In this document: positions 23,848 through 33,212 of the stretch, in pieces | Layout of the letters: each line of letters begins with the position of its first letter | How positions within the stretch are numbered: the stretch's first letter is position 1 | Origin: Clostridia bacterium | GTDB taxonomy: Bacteria > Bacillota > Clostridia > Christensenellales > UBA1242 | Direction: 5' to 3' | Assembly: GCA_017452165.1 (NCBI GenBank) | Contig: JAFTMY010000113.1 | Coordinates: 1-38,178 of the forward strand | Length of the DNA: 38,178 nt | Made by a program: the position numbers and the translations under genes | The notes under the pieces: model-generated | The model's database searches: none | What the model saw: only the letters and a program-made list of their open reading frames with translations | What the model was told of the DNA's origin: nothing

Positions 23848-25041
23848 TTATAATCCTAAAAGTTCCTTTTTCTTTGAATCAAATTCTTCTTGAGTAATTG
23901 CACCAATATCTAATAACTCTTTTAATTTTTTTACTTTTTCATATTCATCTTCTACTATAACAACAGTTGATTGAACCTCTGTCCCTTCACATATTTTTTT
24001 ATCTTTTTTCTTAAATAAATTACCAACCTTTTCTTTTCCTTTTAAAAATAATGATTGTTTTTTATCTTTATATTCAAATTCTTCTATTTTTAAAATATCA
24101 TTTTCATCAATCGCATCTACAATTTCAATATCATTAAAAAAATCCTCTTCAGTATAATTAAAATTCGCCTCTTCTAATGTATTAAGCAGTCTTGTTGCCA
24201 TAGGTTTCATAGAAAAAAATGTCATTGTCCCTGCGATAAAACCACCCACTACTGGTATTACTTTATGAAAACAACCAGCAATACTTTTTTTTGTAACTTT
24301 GATTCCTATACTTTTACCAATTTGTTGAATAATTGGATACCAAAAAGTTTTTGTTAATGCTTTTTGTGGTAACTTTTTAAGTGTTGTTTTTGCAATTTGA
24401 GTTGATAATAACCTTACACCTGCGGAAGCACCTGAAACACCAAATAAAACACCACAATATAATATTAATTGATTTCTTATTTTTTCTTCATCAACTTGAC
24501 CATCTTTCCATAAGTCAGTTGCACCATAAATATATGTCAATTCCTGAGCAAGTCTTAATGTCATAGCATAAAATTGAAAAATATCACTTGGAATTGTTGC
24601 AGCAATAGCAAGACCACCTGGAATACCCATTGCAAAAGAAGCCAATGAAGATTCTGATGTCCTTGTTAAAATTAATTTTTCTGCTATTTTTCTAAGTTTT
24701 TTTTCATCAATACCAGCATCAACTGGACCTTTATCAATAACAACTTGAATATCATCTACTTCTTTTTTAAAAATATTACTCAAAAATTCATCTCTATCAA
24801 CCTTTACTCCTGGAACTTTTATAACATGAGTTATAATACTTTCAAGAGCAACTTCCTTTGTCATTTCCGATGTTTCACTTTTTGACTTATCTATAACTTT
24901 TTTATCTTTTGTATCATTGTTAATTATTTCCATTTCTTGTTCATTATTAGTTAAATTATTATCACATATAGTAAATTCATTTTCATTTATTTCTATATTA
25001 TCCTTTACTATTTCTACTTCGTAGGTTTCGTTGGTATTCAT
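23848..25041 (-). CDS. EcsC-like protein with C-terminal SHOCT domain
   Basis: This 397-aa protein has a low-complexity N terminus (1-65), an EcsC-like central region (about 100-285) with glycine-rich hydrophobic stretches such as ASFAMGIPGGLAIAATIPSD and the LRLAQELTYIYG signature, and a C-terminal SHOCT unit (about 365-397, LKELLDIGAITQEEFDSKK). EcsC-type proteins are membrane-associated with unclear roles; SHOCT domains often act in oligomerisation. AAGGAG supports the start. Confidence 0.75.
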   Translation of the reverse strand: MNTNETYEVEIVKDNIEINENEFTICDNNLTNNEQEMEIINNDTKDKKVIDKSKSETSEMTKEVALESIITHVIKVPGVKVDRDEFLSNIFKKEVDDIQVVIDKGPVDAGIDEKKLRKIAEKLILTRTSESSLASFAMGIPGGLAIAATIPSDIFQFYAMTLRLAQELTYIYGATDLWKDGQVDEEKIRNQLILYCGVLFGVSGASAGVRLLSTQIAKTTLKKLPQKALTKTFWYPIIQQIGKSIGIKVTKKSIAGCFHKVIPVVGGFIAGTMTFFSMKPMATRLLNTLEEANFNYTEEDFFNDIEIVDAIDENDILKIEEFEYKDKKQSLFLKGKEKVGNLFKKKDKKICEGTEVQSTVVIVEDEYEKVKKLKELLDIGAITQEEFDSKKKELLGL

Positions 25042-25163
25042 CTCAAATTTCTCCTTTTGTTTTTATTTATAGTTTTTATAATTAAAATTATTAGATTTAT
25101 TCTCATTATAATTTTTTTATTGATAAATTGTAATTATACAATAAAATATTTATTTTTTATAAT

Positions 25164-25367
25164 AAAAAATGCGTCAACCAAAGCCGACGCATTGAAAAAC
25201 GCAAACTCCGATTGTCGCTCAACAAAACCAAAATAGAATAGGCATTTTATGCACAACTATTTAGTGAAGTTTACATTTTTCACAAATTCCAAAAATAATT
25301 GTGCCAAAAAAACAGGTATATAAAAATCAAAATACCTTTAATTCTATTTATTCAGTTTTGTTGAGCA
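25164..25367 (-). ncRNA. Structured non-coding RNA, 6S-like candidate
   Basis: GCTCAACAAAAC (25217-25228) pairs perfectly with GTTTTGTTGAGC (25355-25366), and AATAGAAT (25232-25239) with ATTCTATT (25341-25348), closing a long rod of 150 nt with an internal open region and an apical CACAA/TTGTG hairpin. Minus-strand transcription would start at the closing stem (promoter at 25373-25402) and end at a strong hairpin, GACGCATT/AATGCGTC with a T-run (25164-25193), giving about 200 nt. Size and shape are those of 6S RNA, but I cannot confirm the conserved 6S bubble bases, so the family is a proposal. Confidence 0.65.
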
Positions 25368-25372
25368 ATATT

Positions 25373-25402
25373 ATTTTACCACGAAAGCAATATTTTTTAC
25401 AA
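25373..25402 (-). promoter_or_regulatory. Promoter of the structured RNA
   Basis: On the minus strand, TTGTAA (25397-25402) and an extended TAAAAT box with upstream TG (25373-25378) are 18 bases apart, about 7 bases before the RNA's closing stem. Other DNA in 25042-25163 and 25403-25512 is AT-rich with nothing visible. Confidence 0.6.
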
Positions 25403-25512
25403 ATGCAGTTATTAAGTTTTTATTAATTTTTATGCTAAAAAAATTAAAATTGAAAATTACTATAAATTTATTTTACAAATTTTCAATTACTTATTTTATA
25501 TTTTATTAAAAC

Positions 25513-25565
25513 AAAAATAATCCTATGATTATAGGTTTTACCCACATTCATAGGATTTTTTTTGT
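25513..25565. terminator. Terminator after the stomatin-like gene
   Basis: AATCCTATGA (25519-25528) pairs with TCATAGGATT (25548-25557), with a T-run on the plus side and a T-rich run on the minus side. It ends the NfeD-stomatin operon. Confidence 0.8.
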
Positions 25566-25577
25566 TTTAATTATATT

Positions 25578-26561
25578 TTATTTTTTTAATTGAACTGTAG
25601 TTGATTTTGATGTTGTAGTTGTTTTTGGTGCAACTGTTGGTTGTGATGCAGGAGTAGTTGGTTCTTTTGCAAAGTTTGTTGTTTCTGTAAGCGATGCAAT
25701 AAGTCCTGTTACATCTTGGATATTTGATGGAACAATAAGTTTTGTTGCTTTTCCGTTTGCAACTTTTTCAAGTGCTTCAAAGCCTTTGATTGTTAAATAA
25801 CCATTTGTTGGATTTGCTTCATTTACAAGTCTAATCGCTTCTGCTAAACCTTCTGCTTCTTTTTCAAGTGATGCTTTTGTTGCTTCTGCTGCTAAAATTT
25901 TTGCTTCCTTGTCTGCTTCTGCTCTAAGTATTTTACTTTGCTTTTCACCTTCTGCAACTAAGATTGCACTTTGCTTTTCACCTTCTGCCATTAAGATTGA
26001 TTCTCTTCTCTCACGTTCTGCTCTCATTTGTTTTTCCATCGCATCACGAATATCTTTTGGTGGGAGAATGTTTTTAAGTTCTACACGATTAATCTTAATT
26101 CCCCAAGGATCAGTTGCTTCGTCTAAGATTTCTCTCATTTTTACATTAACTGTATCACGAGATGTAAGTGTTTCATCAAGTTCAAGTTCACCAACAATAT
26201 TTCTAAGTGTTGTTGCTGTTAAGTTTTCAATAGCACTAACAGGTCTCTCTACTCCATAGGTATAAGCCTTTGGGTCTGTTACTTGATAATAAACAACTGT
26301 ATCAATTTGCATTGTAACATTATCTTTTGTAATAACTGATTGTGGTGGAAAGTCTGCCACTATTTCTTTAAGTGAAACAAGCGGACCTGCTTTTTCAACT
26401 ATTGGAAATATAAAGTGGATACCACAATTAATAACTCTATTAAATTTTCCTAATCTTTCAACAACTCTTGCATAAGATTGTTGAACAATTCTAACTGATG
26501 ATATTGCAAAAATAATTAAAATTGCAACTACCACCAAAAGTATAACTCCTAATGGACTCAT
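25578..26561 (-). CDS. Stomatin-like SPFH-domain membrane protein
   Basis: This 327-aa protein has an N-terminal membrane anchor (about 5-24), the SPFH/band-7 domain (about 25-190; VRIVQQSYARVVERLGKF, and DPWGIKINRVELKNI), a coiled region with repeated AEGEKQ units (about 190-245) and a Thr/Pro-rich tail. It matches the QmcA/YbbK-type stomatins that form membrane microdomain scaffolds and is paired, as usual, with an NfeD protein, whose stop precedes this start by one base. AAGGAG supports the start. Confidence 0.95.
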   Translation of the reverse strand: MSPLGVILLVVVAILIIFAISSVRIVQQSYARVVERLGKFNRVINCGIHFIFPIVEKAGPLVSLKEIVADFPPQSVITKDNVTMQIDTVVYYQVTDPKAYTYGVERPVSAIENLTATTLRNIVGELELDETLTSRDTVNVKMREILDEATDPWGIKINRVELKNILPPKDIRDAMEKQMRAERERRESILMAEGEKQSAILVAEGEKQSKILRAEADKEAKILAAEATKASLEKEAEGLAEAIRLVNEANPTNGYLTIKGFEALEKVANGKATKLIVPSNIQDVTGLIASLTETTNFAKEPTTPASQPTVAPKTTTTSKSTTVQLKK

Positions 26562-26562
26562 A

Positions 26563-26988
26563 TTATTCTTCTCCTTTTTCTACTAAAAATTTATTGCCTT
26601 GAACTTCTACAATTTTTACTTTTTCGCCAACAGCAAAAGTTTGTTTATCTTTTGAAATAACTCTCCAAGAAACACCATTAATTTTAATTTCGCCTGGTTT
26701 ATCTTCTGCAATTTCACTAAGAAGTGTATGAGTTGTTCCAATAACTGATTCTACATTTGTTTTTTCATTACTATCTTTTAAAAGTTTCTTACACACTGGT
26801 CTTAAAGAAGCAAATGACAATACTGCAACTACTAAAAATACAATAATTTGTATTACTTCACCGACTCCACAAAGTGCCAAAATAAATGAAACTAGACCAC
26901 CAAATGTAAACCAAATACAAGCGAGTTCAACTGTTACAACTTCAGCAACTAAGGTTGAAAGTGTAACAACAGCCCAAATCCAAACCAT
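26563..26988 (-). CDS. NfeD-family membrane protein
   Basis: This 141-aa protein has two to three N-terminal membrane spans (about 2-70) and a C-terminal OB-fold domain (about 85-140: IGTTHTLLSEI, INGVSWRV, VKIVEVQGNKFLV) characteristic of NfeD proteins. NfeD binds stomatin-like proteins and supports membrane domain quality control. It is the first gene of the pair. GGAGG precedes the ATG. It is the short form without the ClpP-class protease domain. Confidence 0.93.
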   Translation of the reverse strand: MVWIWAVVTLSTLVAEVVTVELACIWFTFGGLVSFILALCGVGEVIQIIVFLVVAVLSFASLRPVCKKLLKDSNEKTNVESVIGTTHTLLSEIAEDKPGEIKINGVSWRVISKDKQTFAVGEKVKIVEVQGNKFLVEKGEE

Positions 26989-27352
26989 AGAAAATCCTCC
27001 TTCGCAATTTTGATAATTATATTATATCTTTTATGCAAATTAATGTCAATTAATGATAAAATATTATTTATTTAATATAAAAAATAAAAAATGCAAAATT
27101 TTAAGAAAACTATTAATAAAATAATGGCTTTTTTATAATAATTTTATTCGTTTTGCGATTTTTTAGTAAATTGGTTATAAAGATACTATTAATACTTTGC
27201 CTAGTCACTATATTATTTTTTTTTTAATATAATTTAATTTTAGATATACATAAAATTAAAAATACTATTTTTAATTTATAAAGATTAAAATAGTTTTTAA
27301 GATTTTTAATTTTCACAAAAAAAATAAACGATATAAAATCGTTTATCTTTTT
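26989..27352. other. Gene-free stretch with terminator
   Basis: The only clear structure is the hairpin ATAAACGAT (27324-27332) with ATCGTTTAT (27338-27346) and flanking T-runs, which ends the gene at 27357. The remainder is AT-rich and should include the NfeD promoter. Confidence 0.7.
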
Positions 27353-27356
27353 TATT

Positions 27357-28529
27357 TTATTTTTTTACTTCAAACATTACTGAGCCACAGTTAGGACACT
27401 TTGTATCATTTTCTCCAATTTGTGCGCCACAATATTCGCAGTATCTATTTTTTCTATCTCTTTGGTCTTGAACAATCTCTGCTCTTGTTTGTGCTTCTTG
27501 AGCCTTTGCTTGTGCTTCTTGAACTTCTGCTTCAGCCTTAGCATCTTCAATCTTTTGTTGTTTAATAGATTTTTTAATAACCTTTACAATTGAAAGAATA
27601 ATAATCAAAACAATTAAACCAACAATACCAAATAAGATACCAATGCCAACTTTATTAGTTTTTAATTTTGCCTTTGTTTCAGTAATTTCTTCATTAACAT
27701 CTAAAATTAATTCATCACAAAAGTCAATTTTTTCATTATAATATTTTGTTTCATTTGTAAGTGCTAAGTCTTTATTAAAGTCTGTATTAATTGAGTAAAC
27801 TTCGCCTTCAATTTCTGCAACTGCAACCTCAAAATAAACTTTATCATAACTAGGATAATCTACAATTTCATACTCACTATTTAATTTATTTTCAAGAACT
27901 ATACTGCTATACATTGCATAAGTTGTAAAATGCATCATTGATGAGCCTGCACCACCAATAAGTTTTTCTTGTAAAGTTTCAGGTAAATCTTCTCCAGATG
28001 GATAAAGGATATCAATTACAAACTCAACTTCATAAGCATCATCTACAACTTTATTAATCTTATTTTCAAATCCATATTGATAATTGTAACCATTATCTTG
28101 AATAGCATTCCTAAAATTATCATAGAAGAAACCTGTTGTAAGATAATAGCCGTCATCTTCAATTTCATATGCCTTATCTATAATTTCTTGATAAAAATTA
28201 AATTTTTCACCTAATCCATTTTTAGTAGTTGTATAATCTTCTTTTTGTTTATTATAAACTGCAATAAGTTGTTCATACTTTTCAATCTCTGCCTTATTTT
28301 GCTTGTAACCACTAAACATACCAAAGATAGAAATAGCCATAATAAAGAGTGCGAAGAATCCTGCTAAAAAACCAACAGTTCTACCTGATGAGCAATAAAA
28401 ATTAATTCCAAAAATTCTAATTCTTATTGGACCAAAAAATCTAACTCCGTGTCCTATTCCTCTTCTGTCGTTATGTGAATCATAATAAGGGTCGTTGTAA
28501 GATTCGTGTCTACGTCTTCCAAATGCCAT
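27357..28529 (-). CDS. Membrane protein with extracytoplasmic domain and zinc-ribbon tail
   Basis: I start this gene at the ATG at 28529 because GGAGG lies 8 bases upstream; a TTG at 28544 would place that site inside the gene. The 390-aa product has a membrane span (about 47-72), an acidic region (about 75-285) likely outside the cell with a coiled start, a second span (about 288-312), a Gln/Ala coiled coil and a C-terminal double-CxxC zinc ribbon (CEYCGAQIG and CPNCGS). No enzyme motif is seen. A membrane sensor or scaffold is possible. Confidence 0.8.
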   Translation of the reverse strand: MAFGRRRHESYNDPYYDSHNDRRGIGHGVRFFGPIRIRIFGINFYCSSGRTVGFLAGFFALFIMAISIFGMFSGYKQNKAEIEKYEQLIAVYNKQKEDYTTTKNGLGEKFNFYQEIIDKAYEIEDDGYYLTTGFFYDNFRNAIQDNGYNYQYGFENKINKVVDDAYEVEFVIDILYPSGEDLPETLQEKLIGGAGSSMMHFTTYAMYSSIVLENKLNSEYEIVDYPSYDKVYFEVAVAEIEGEVYSINTDFNKDLALTNETKYYNEKIDFCDELILDVNEEITETKAKLKTNKVGIGILFGIVGLIVLIIILSIVKVIKKSIKQQKIEDAKAEAEVQEAQAKAQEAQTRAEIVQDQRDRKNRYCEYCGAQIGENDTKCPNCGSVMFEVKK

Positions 28530-28612
28530 TAATACTTCCTCCAAAATTCATTTTATTCTCAATATTTTCTATCATTTTATCAAACTTTTTAATATTATTC
28601 AATAGAAAAACG

Positions 28613-30073
28613 CTATTTTTCATCTACAATTATATTTTCTTGTTTCGTTTTTGGTTCTAAATTATCTATTTCATTTTGCTTTTCATTTTCAACCACTACT
28701 TTTTTATCATTTTTTTGCTCATAAAGAAGCATTATTGCAAATATTAAAAATAAAAATCTTTCATCAAAATTTGCTTCTTGAATTGAGTGAACTAAGAAAA
28801 TTAAGAGTGGAAGTAACCTTTTAAACGAGAATTTCAAATTTCCATTTGTTTCTCTTGCATATAAATAGCAAAGAACTCCAAGAAGTATTACACCAATAAT
28901 TCCCACTCTATACATAATCTCAAGAAGCATATTATGTGGGCCTATTGTAATTATCTCTACTTGGAAAAGTCCTTTACCAAAAAGTAGTTTCCAAGGACTT
29001 GATAATAAATCGTTTATATACTGTGACCAAATAACACTTCTACCAGTTGTGAGTATTCCAAAAAACGATTCTCCTTTTTCATAAACAAAGAATCTATTTA
29101 TAATTTTTTCAAACACTCCCCAAAATACTATAACACCAACTATAAAAATAATACTTGCAGGAATTATAACATAAAGTGATTTCTTTTTAAATTTAATTAC
29201 AAAGAACACTGCTAAATATAAAAATATTAATGCCGTTGTAATTAAAAATGCTTTAGACATTGTAAGTATTCCAATAATTGTTGAAATCACCAACATAACA
29301 GCGTTATAATAATATGATTTTTTATCGTCTGAAAATTTATTATTCATAAGATAGTAAGCAGCATAAGTCATAATATACATACAATATGAAGCCAAGTGAT
29401 TTGCGTGATAAGATAAAAGCATAAGTCTATTAGTTCCCTCATCAACTAAAAAGATAAGGTCTTTGACAGGTTTATATATAAATCCATTTACATCATAAAA
29501 CGCAATTTTTGCACTTTCTGTAAAGAAAAGAATTAAACAAACAACGCCTGATGCAATAATTCCATAAAAAAGAAAATTAAAACACTCACTAAGTTTGATT
29601 TGCTCTTTGTAGCAAAACAAAAGGTAAATCACATAAAGTATTCCGATAAAGAGAAGTCCCTGAACAATTCCTTGAAACTCTGTGTGATACATATGAAACA
29701 TATCAAGATGAGCAAATGTTATAGGAATAAAAAATATACAAAAAATTGTCGTGAAAATAAGTGGTATAATATATGTTTTTACTCTCTTTTTTACAAGGTC
29801 TATAATATATTTTGTGAGAATTGCTATAAAAGCAATTATTCCCACACCTACAAAAAATATAGTATTTCTTGAAAACATCATAAAGTAAATTACATAGCAA
29901 AGTATATTATGTATATTTGAAAAAATAAAAGTAGCACCTAAAACCACCCAAGCAAAAACCATAAAAGGTGTCCAGAAACAGGCAAGAACAAAAAACATTG
30001 TGCTTATACCAAGAGTTAGTGGGATTTGATAATTTAGATACAAAGACTTAATATCTTTTAGATTAATTTTCAT
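28613..30073 (-). CDS. O-antigen ligase/polymerase-like polytopic membrane protein
   Basis: This 486-aa protein has about 11 to 12 predicted membrane spans and a long extracytoplasmic loop (about 340-390, with TTGRSVIWSQYINDLL and GPHNMLLEI), the pattern of the Wzy_C/O-antigen ligase family, in which an Arg and a His in that loop are important. It probably polymerises or attaches a surface polysaccharide. It is divergent from the sugar transferase gene at 30286. The acidic C-terminal tail (about 455-486) is cytoplasmic. Confidence 0.85.
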   Translation of the reverse strand: MKINLKDIKSLYLNYQIPLTLGISTMFFVLACFWTPFMVFAWVVLGATFIFSNIHNILCYVIYFMMFSRNTIFFVGVGIIAFIAILTKYIIDLVKKRVKTYIIPLIFTTIFCIFFIPITFAHLDMFHMYHTEFQGIVQGLLFIGILYVIYLLFCYKEQIKLSECFNFLFYGIIASGVVCLILFFTESAKIAFYDVNGFIYKPVKDLIFLVDEGTNRLMLLSYHANHLASYCMYIMTYAAYYLMNNKFSDDKKSYYYNAVMLVISTIIGILTMSKAFLITTALIFLYLAVFFVIKFKKKSLYVIIPASIIFIVGVIVFWGVFEKIINRFFVYEKGESFFGILTTGRSVIWSQYINDLLSSPWKLLFGKGLFQVEIITIGPHNMLLEIMYRVGIIGVILLGVLCYLYARETNGNLKFSFKRLLPLLIFLVHSIQEANFDERFLFLIFAIMLLYEQKNDKKVVVENEKQNEIDNLEPKTKQENIIVDEK

Positions 30074-30224
30074 CGATAAATCTCCTAAAAAATAACTAGT
30101 TTTTTAATTATATAATAACAAACTAATTTATCTATTATATTTTAATATAATAGTTTTATTTTGTAAATATAATTTTATAATATAAAATAATTATGTTTCA
30201 CACAGTATTAATTTTAATAATAAC

Positions 30225-30285
30225 TTGATTTTTTTTTACTTTTTTTATATACTAAAAAAACATAGGAAAAACATAGGAGAATAAA
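30225..30285 (+). promoter_or_regulatory. Promoter and RBS of the sugar transferase gene
   Basis: TTGATT (30225-30230) and TATACT (30248-30253) are 17 bases apart. ACATAGGA occurs twice before the start, the second as AGGAG at normal spacing from the ATG. Confidence 0.75.
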
Positions 30286-31263
30286 ATGAAATCTAAAAAT
30301 AATAAAAAAACTGGAATAACTCGCAGTTTTTATTCAAGATTTGTTAAAAGATTTTTTGACTTTAATATCTCACTTATTGGAATTTTAGTTTTAATAATAA
30401 TACCTGTTTTACCAATAACATATATTTTAACACTTATCTTTCTTGGTGGTCCTGCAATCTACAAACAAGTTAGACCAGGTAAAAACCACAAGACTTTTTA
30501 TATTTACAAATTTAGAACAATGACAAACAAAAAGGACGAAAATGGAAATTTACTTCCTGATGAGCAAAGAATCACTAAGTTTGGAAAATTTTTAAGAAAG
30601 ACATCACTCGATGAACTCCCTCAACTTTTTAATATCTTAAAAGGTGATATGAGTATTATTGGACCAAGACCAAGACTCGTTAAAGATATGGTATTTTATG
30701 ATAAAGAAGCATACGACCACTATGTTGTAACTCCTGGACTCACTGGACCAACTCAAGCCTTTGGTAGAAACAAAAACACTTGGGAACAAGTTTTTGAAAA
30801 AGATATTGAATACGCACAAAGAATAACCTTTGGATATGATTTTAAAATTTTCTTATTTACTTTTATATCAGTATTTAAAAATAAAGGTGAAACTCACTCA
30901 AATGCAGAAGAAGACAAACATCAAGAAACAAAAGAGCAAGAATACTATTACCCTAACTATCTTCTTAGAATCGGAAAAATCACAGAAGAACAATACAAAA
31001 AAGGTCTTGAAATTGCAAATGATATAGTTGTAAATTTAAAAGTTATTGACTACTACCCAGAACTTCATAATGAAAATTTAGAAGAAAATAACCTTTTAAC
31101 TGAAAATGAAGAAACTGAAAATCAAGACAAAAATGTAAGCCTTGAAAATAACATTATTAATGAAGAATCAACTGAAACTTTGGTTGAAAAGATAAGTGAA
31201 AATGATTCTAATAATTTAGAAACTGAAGTAATTAATGTTACACTTAAAGATGAAAATAATTAA
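30286..31263 (+). CDS. Initiating sugar-phosphate transferase (WcaJ/PglC family)
   Basis: This 325-aa enzyme should transfer a sugar phosphate to undecaprenyl phosphate, the first step of surface polysaccharide or glycan synthesis. It has a membrane re-entrant helix (about 25-48), the conserved stretches YKFRTM, KTSLDELPQLFNIL, SIIGPRPR and TPGLTG, and the key Asp-Glu pair in SLDELPQ. The last 110 residues are an acidic, Asn/Glu-rich extension not typical of the family. It faces the ligase-like gene at 28613. Confidence 0.93.
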   Translation: MKSKNNKKTGITRSFYSRFVKRFFDFNISLIGILVLIIIPVLPITYILTLIFLGGPAIYKQVRPGKNHKTFYIYKFRTMTNKKDENGNLLPDEQRITKFGKFLRKTSLDELPQLFNILKGDMSIIGPRPRLVKDMVFYDKEAYDHYVVTPGLTGPTQAFGRNKNTWEQVFEKDIEYAQRITFGYDFKIFLFTFISVFKNKGETHSNAEEDKHQETKEQEYYYPNYLLRIGKITEEQYKKGLEIANDIVVNLKVIDYYPELHNENLEENNLLTENEETENQDKNVSLENNIINEESTETLVEKISENDSNNLETEVINVTLKDENN

Positions 31264-31280
31264 TTAACAAAATAAAAAAA

Positions 31281-31316
31281 AGAACATACTAAAATAAAAA
31301 CAGTATGTTCTTTTTT
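31281..31316 (+). terminator. Terminator of the sugar transferase gene
   Basis: AGAACATAC pairs with GTATGTTCT, followed by a T-run, 18 bases past the stop. Confidence 0.85.
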
Positions 31317-31424
31317 GTTTAATATTAAAAATCAAAATATTACACTTTATCTAAACAATAAAACAAAACTATCTAGACGTCTTAAATTTTATCATTGATT
31401 TTAATTATGACAAATTTTCTGCAC

Positions 31425-31458
31425 AAAAAAATTCAAGGCATTGCCTTGAACTTTTTTT
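31425..31458. terminator. Bidirectional terminator
   Basis: TTCAAGGC-ATT-GCCTTGAA (31432-31450) is flanked by T-runs on both strands. It ends the minus-strand gene at 31483. Confidence 0.8.
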
Positions 31459-31482
31459 AAATTTCCGTAAGTAAACATAAAA

Positions 31483-31809
31483 CTATTTGCTGATGATACC
31501 AACAACTTGATTCCATGTGCCAGGGAAGAACATAAATACTACAACGAGAGCAATCATTAAATATACCATTACTCTAAATACTACGTTCTTATCAGCAACA
31601 TATTCAGCACCAACAATTGCAACAACAACGAGTGGAGCCCATGTTTTAATAACTTGCAATACGTTCATAACAAATGAACCTTCTGGAATAAATGACCAAG
31701 TTGCATTGATACATAAAACAAGGTATGCAACAATTGTAACGAAAGCAGCAATACAGCCGATTACGTCATAAATTTGTCTTCTTACTTCTCTGCTATTATC
31801 AACTATCAT
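31483..31809 (-). CDS. Small three-span membrane protein
   Basis: This 108-aa protein has three hydrophobic segments (about 17-37, 55-70 and 79-97) and a short basic N terminus. AAGGAG supports the start and it has its own terminator. Its base composition is less AT-rich than its neighbours, which suggests high expression or strong conservation. No family is recognised. Confidence 0.75.
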   Translation of the reverse strand: MIVDNSREVRRQIYDVIGCIAAFVTIVAYLVLCINATWSFIPEGSFVMNVLQVIKTWAPLVVVAIVGAEYVADKNVVFRVMVYLMIALVVVFMFFPGTWNQVVGIISK

Positions 31810-32324
31810 ATTTCTATCTCCTTTTTTCCATTTTTTTATAATAACAAATTTTTAAATTATTTGTCAATAAAATTAAAAAATAATTGATAAAATTAATATA
31901 AATTTTTAACAATTTTTGTTTTTTTATCATAATATATAGTAGACTTAACAAAATTCAAGTCTAATTTTCACAAAAGATGCTTCCTAAGTCAAAATTTTTA
32001 TAATATTTCTCTTTTATTGATTTTAATGCAAGGGGTTTATTCCCCTTGCAAATTTTTATATTTATTTTATTTTCGCACATTAATTATTATACTTAGCACA
32101 AACTAAAATTATGAATAATTTTAATAATCCTAGAGAAACTCTATATAATAGTAATTTAAAAAATTTAGAAACCAACCTAGATAATTTCATCAAGCACACA
32201 AAAAACTGTGCAATAGAAAGACGAAAAAATAAATCAAATGAAAATCTTAGCAAACAATAAAGTTTAAAGAAATATATTTTTACTAAATATTAAGAAAAAA
32301 AAGTTACAAAATGTAACTTTTTTA
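31810..32324. other. Intergenic stretch with two hairpins and a doubtful small ORF
   Basis: GCAAGGGG (32028-32035) pairs with CCCCTTGC (32042-32049). AAAAGTTAC (32299-32307) pairs with GTAACTTTT (32313-32321) with T-runs on both strands, terminating the gene at 32325. A 49-codon plus-strand frame at 32111-32260 lies between the hairpins but has no Shine-Dalgarno sequence. The rest is AT-rich. Confidence 0.5.
32111..32260 (+). CDS. Doubtful 49-aa ORF
   Basis: An Asn- and Lys-rich frame of 49 codons ends about 35 bases before a terminator. There is no ribosome binding site upstream of the ATG and no recognisable domain. I list it with low confidence because a terminator follows and no other gene explains the stretch. 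Confidence 0.25.
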   Translation: MNNFNNPRETLYNSNLKNLETNLDNFIKHTKNCAIERRKNKSNENLSKQ

Positions 32325-33065
32325 TTAATTATTCTTTTTATTTTTTACTACTCTAATAATATTCATAATTGAGCCAACTACTAAAATAATAGAAGACATA
32401 ACAATAAATACAATAAACACTACTTGCATAATGTTACAAGAAGTGATAAGTTGCTCATTATCAATCGACCTATCTTCAAGACCGTTAAAAAATATCAAAC
32501 CTAAAATGCTAATAACCAAAGCAACAGATGAATAAATAACTGCTAAAATATTACTAAATATTTCTTTTAAGTTTTTACCCATAATTTTAAAAGATGTCTT
32601 TTTTTCATAAACTTCTTTTTCTTGATTAACAATTTCCATTTTCGCACTTAAGTCATTATCTTTTACAACTTTTTTTTCTTTTGCAATTATGTTTAATACT
32701 AAAAATGCAATACTAATAATTATAAATATAGCAAACACTACCTGTGAAACATTACTATATAAGATAAATTTCTTATCTTCAATATTTAAAAAGGTAGGTT
32801 GTCCATCATTAATTATTTTTTGTTTAAGTGTGATGAAAAAAATCAATCCAAGTATACTTACAATTAAAGCAATTGAAGGATAAATAATATCTAAATTATT
32901 TTTAATCTTTTCTTTAAAACTTTTACCTTTTGGTTTTAAAGAATTATTTTCTTCCTGTAATTCGCTTTCCTGAGTATATTCTTTTAATTCATCACTTGAA
33001 CTATTATCTACAATTTCAGTAGTTTGTTTAACTTCTTCATTAGTAGTATTTTTTAATTCTTCCAT
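32325..33065 (-). CDS. Membrane protein with internally duplicated two-span module
   Basis: This 246-aa protein has an acidic N terminus (1-45) and two similar halves, about 48-130 and 155-240. Each starts with a short basic stretch, then YPSIALIVSILGLIFF or YSSVALVISILGLIFF, a loop, and a second span, giving four spans in all. An internal duplication made it. No functional motif is seen. Confidence 0.75.
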   Translation of the reverse strand: MEELKNTTNEEVKQTTEIVDNSSSDELKEYTQESELQEENNSLKPKGKSFKEKIKNNLDIIYPSIALIVSILGLIFFITLKQKIINDGQPTFLNIEDKKFILYSNVSQVVFAIFIIISIAFLVLNIIAKEKKVVKDNDLSAKMEIVNQEKEVYEKKTSFKIMGKNLKEIFSNILAVIYSSVALVISILGLIFFNGLEDRSIDNEQLITSCNIMQVVFIVFIVMSSIILVVGSIMNIIRVVKNKKNN

Positions 33066-33212
33066 AATCTTCTCGCCTTTAAACTTTAAATATTTAATAC
33101 CATTATATCATTTTTATTTGATTTAACAATAAAATTTTAAAAAATTGAAAACTTTTTATAATTAAACTTAAATAACTTTTAAATAAATGATAATAAATTA
33201 AAGATTGTAACA

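Noticed and set aside
31483..31809. Phage coat-like protein because it is small and hydrophobic
   Set aside because: It lies 15 kb outside the element, has three spans and its own terminator, and no phage genes are near.
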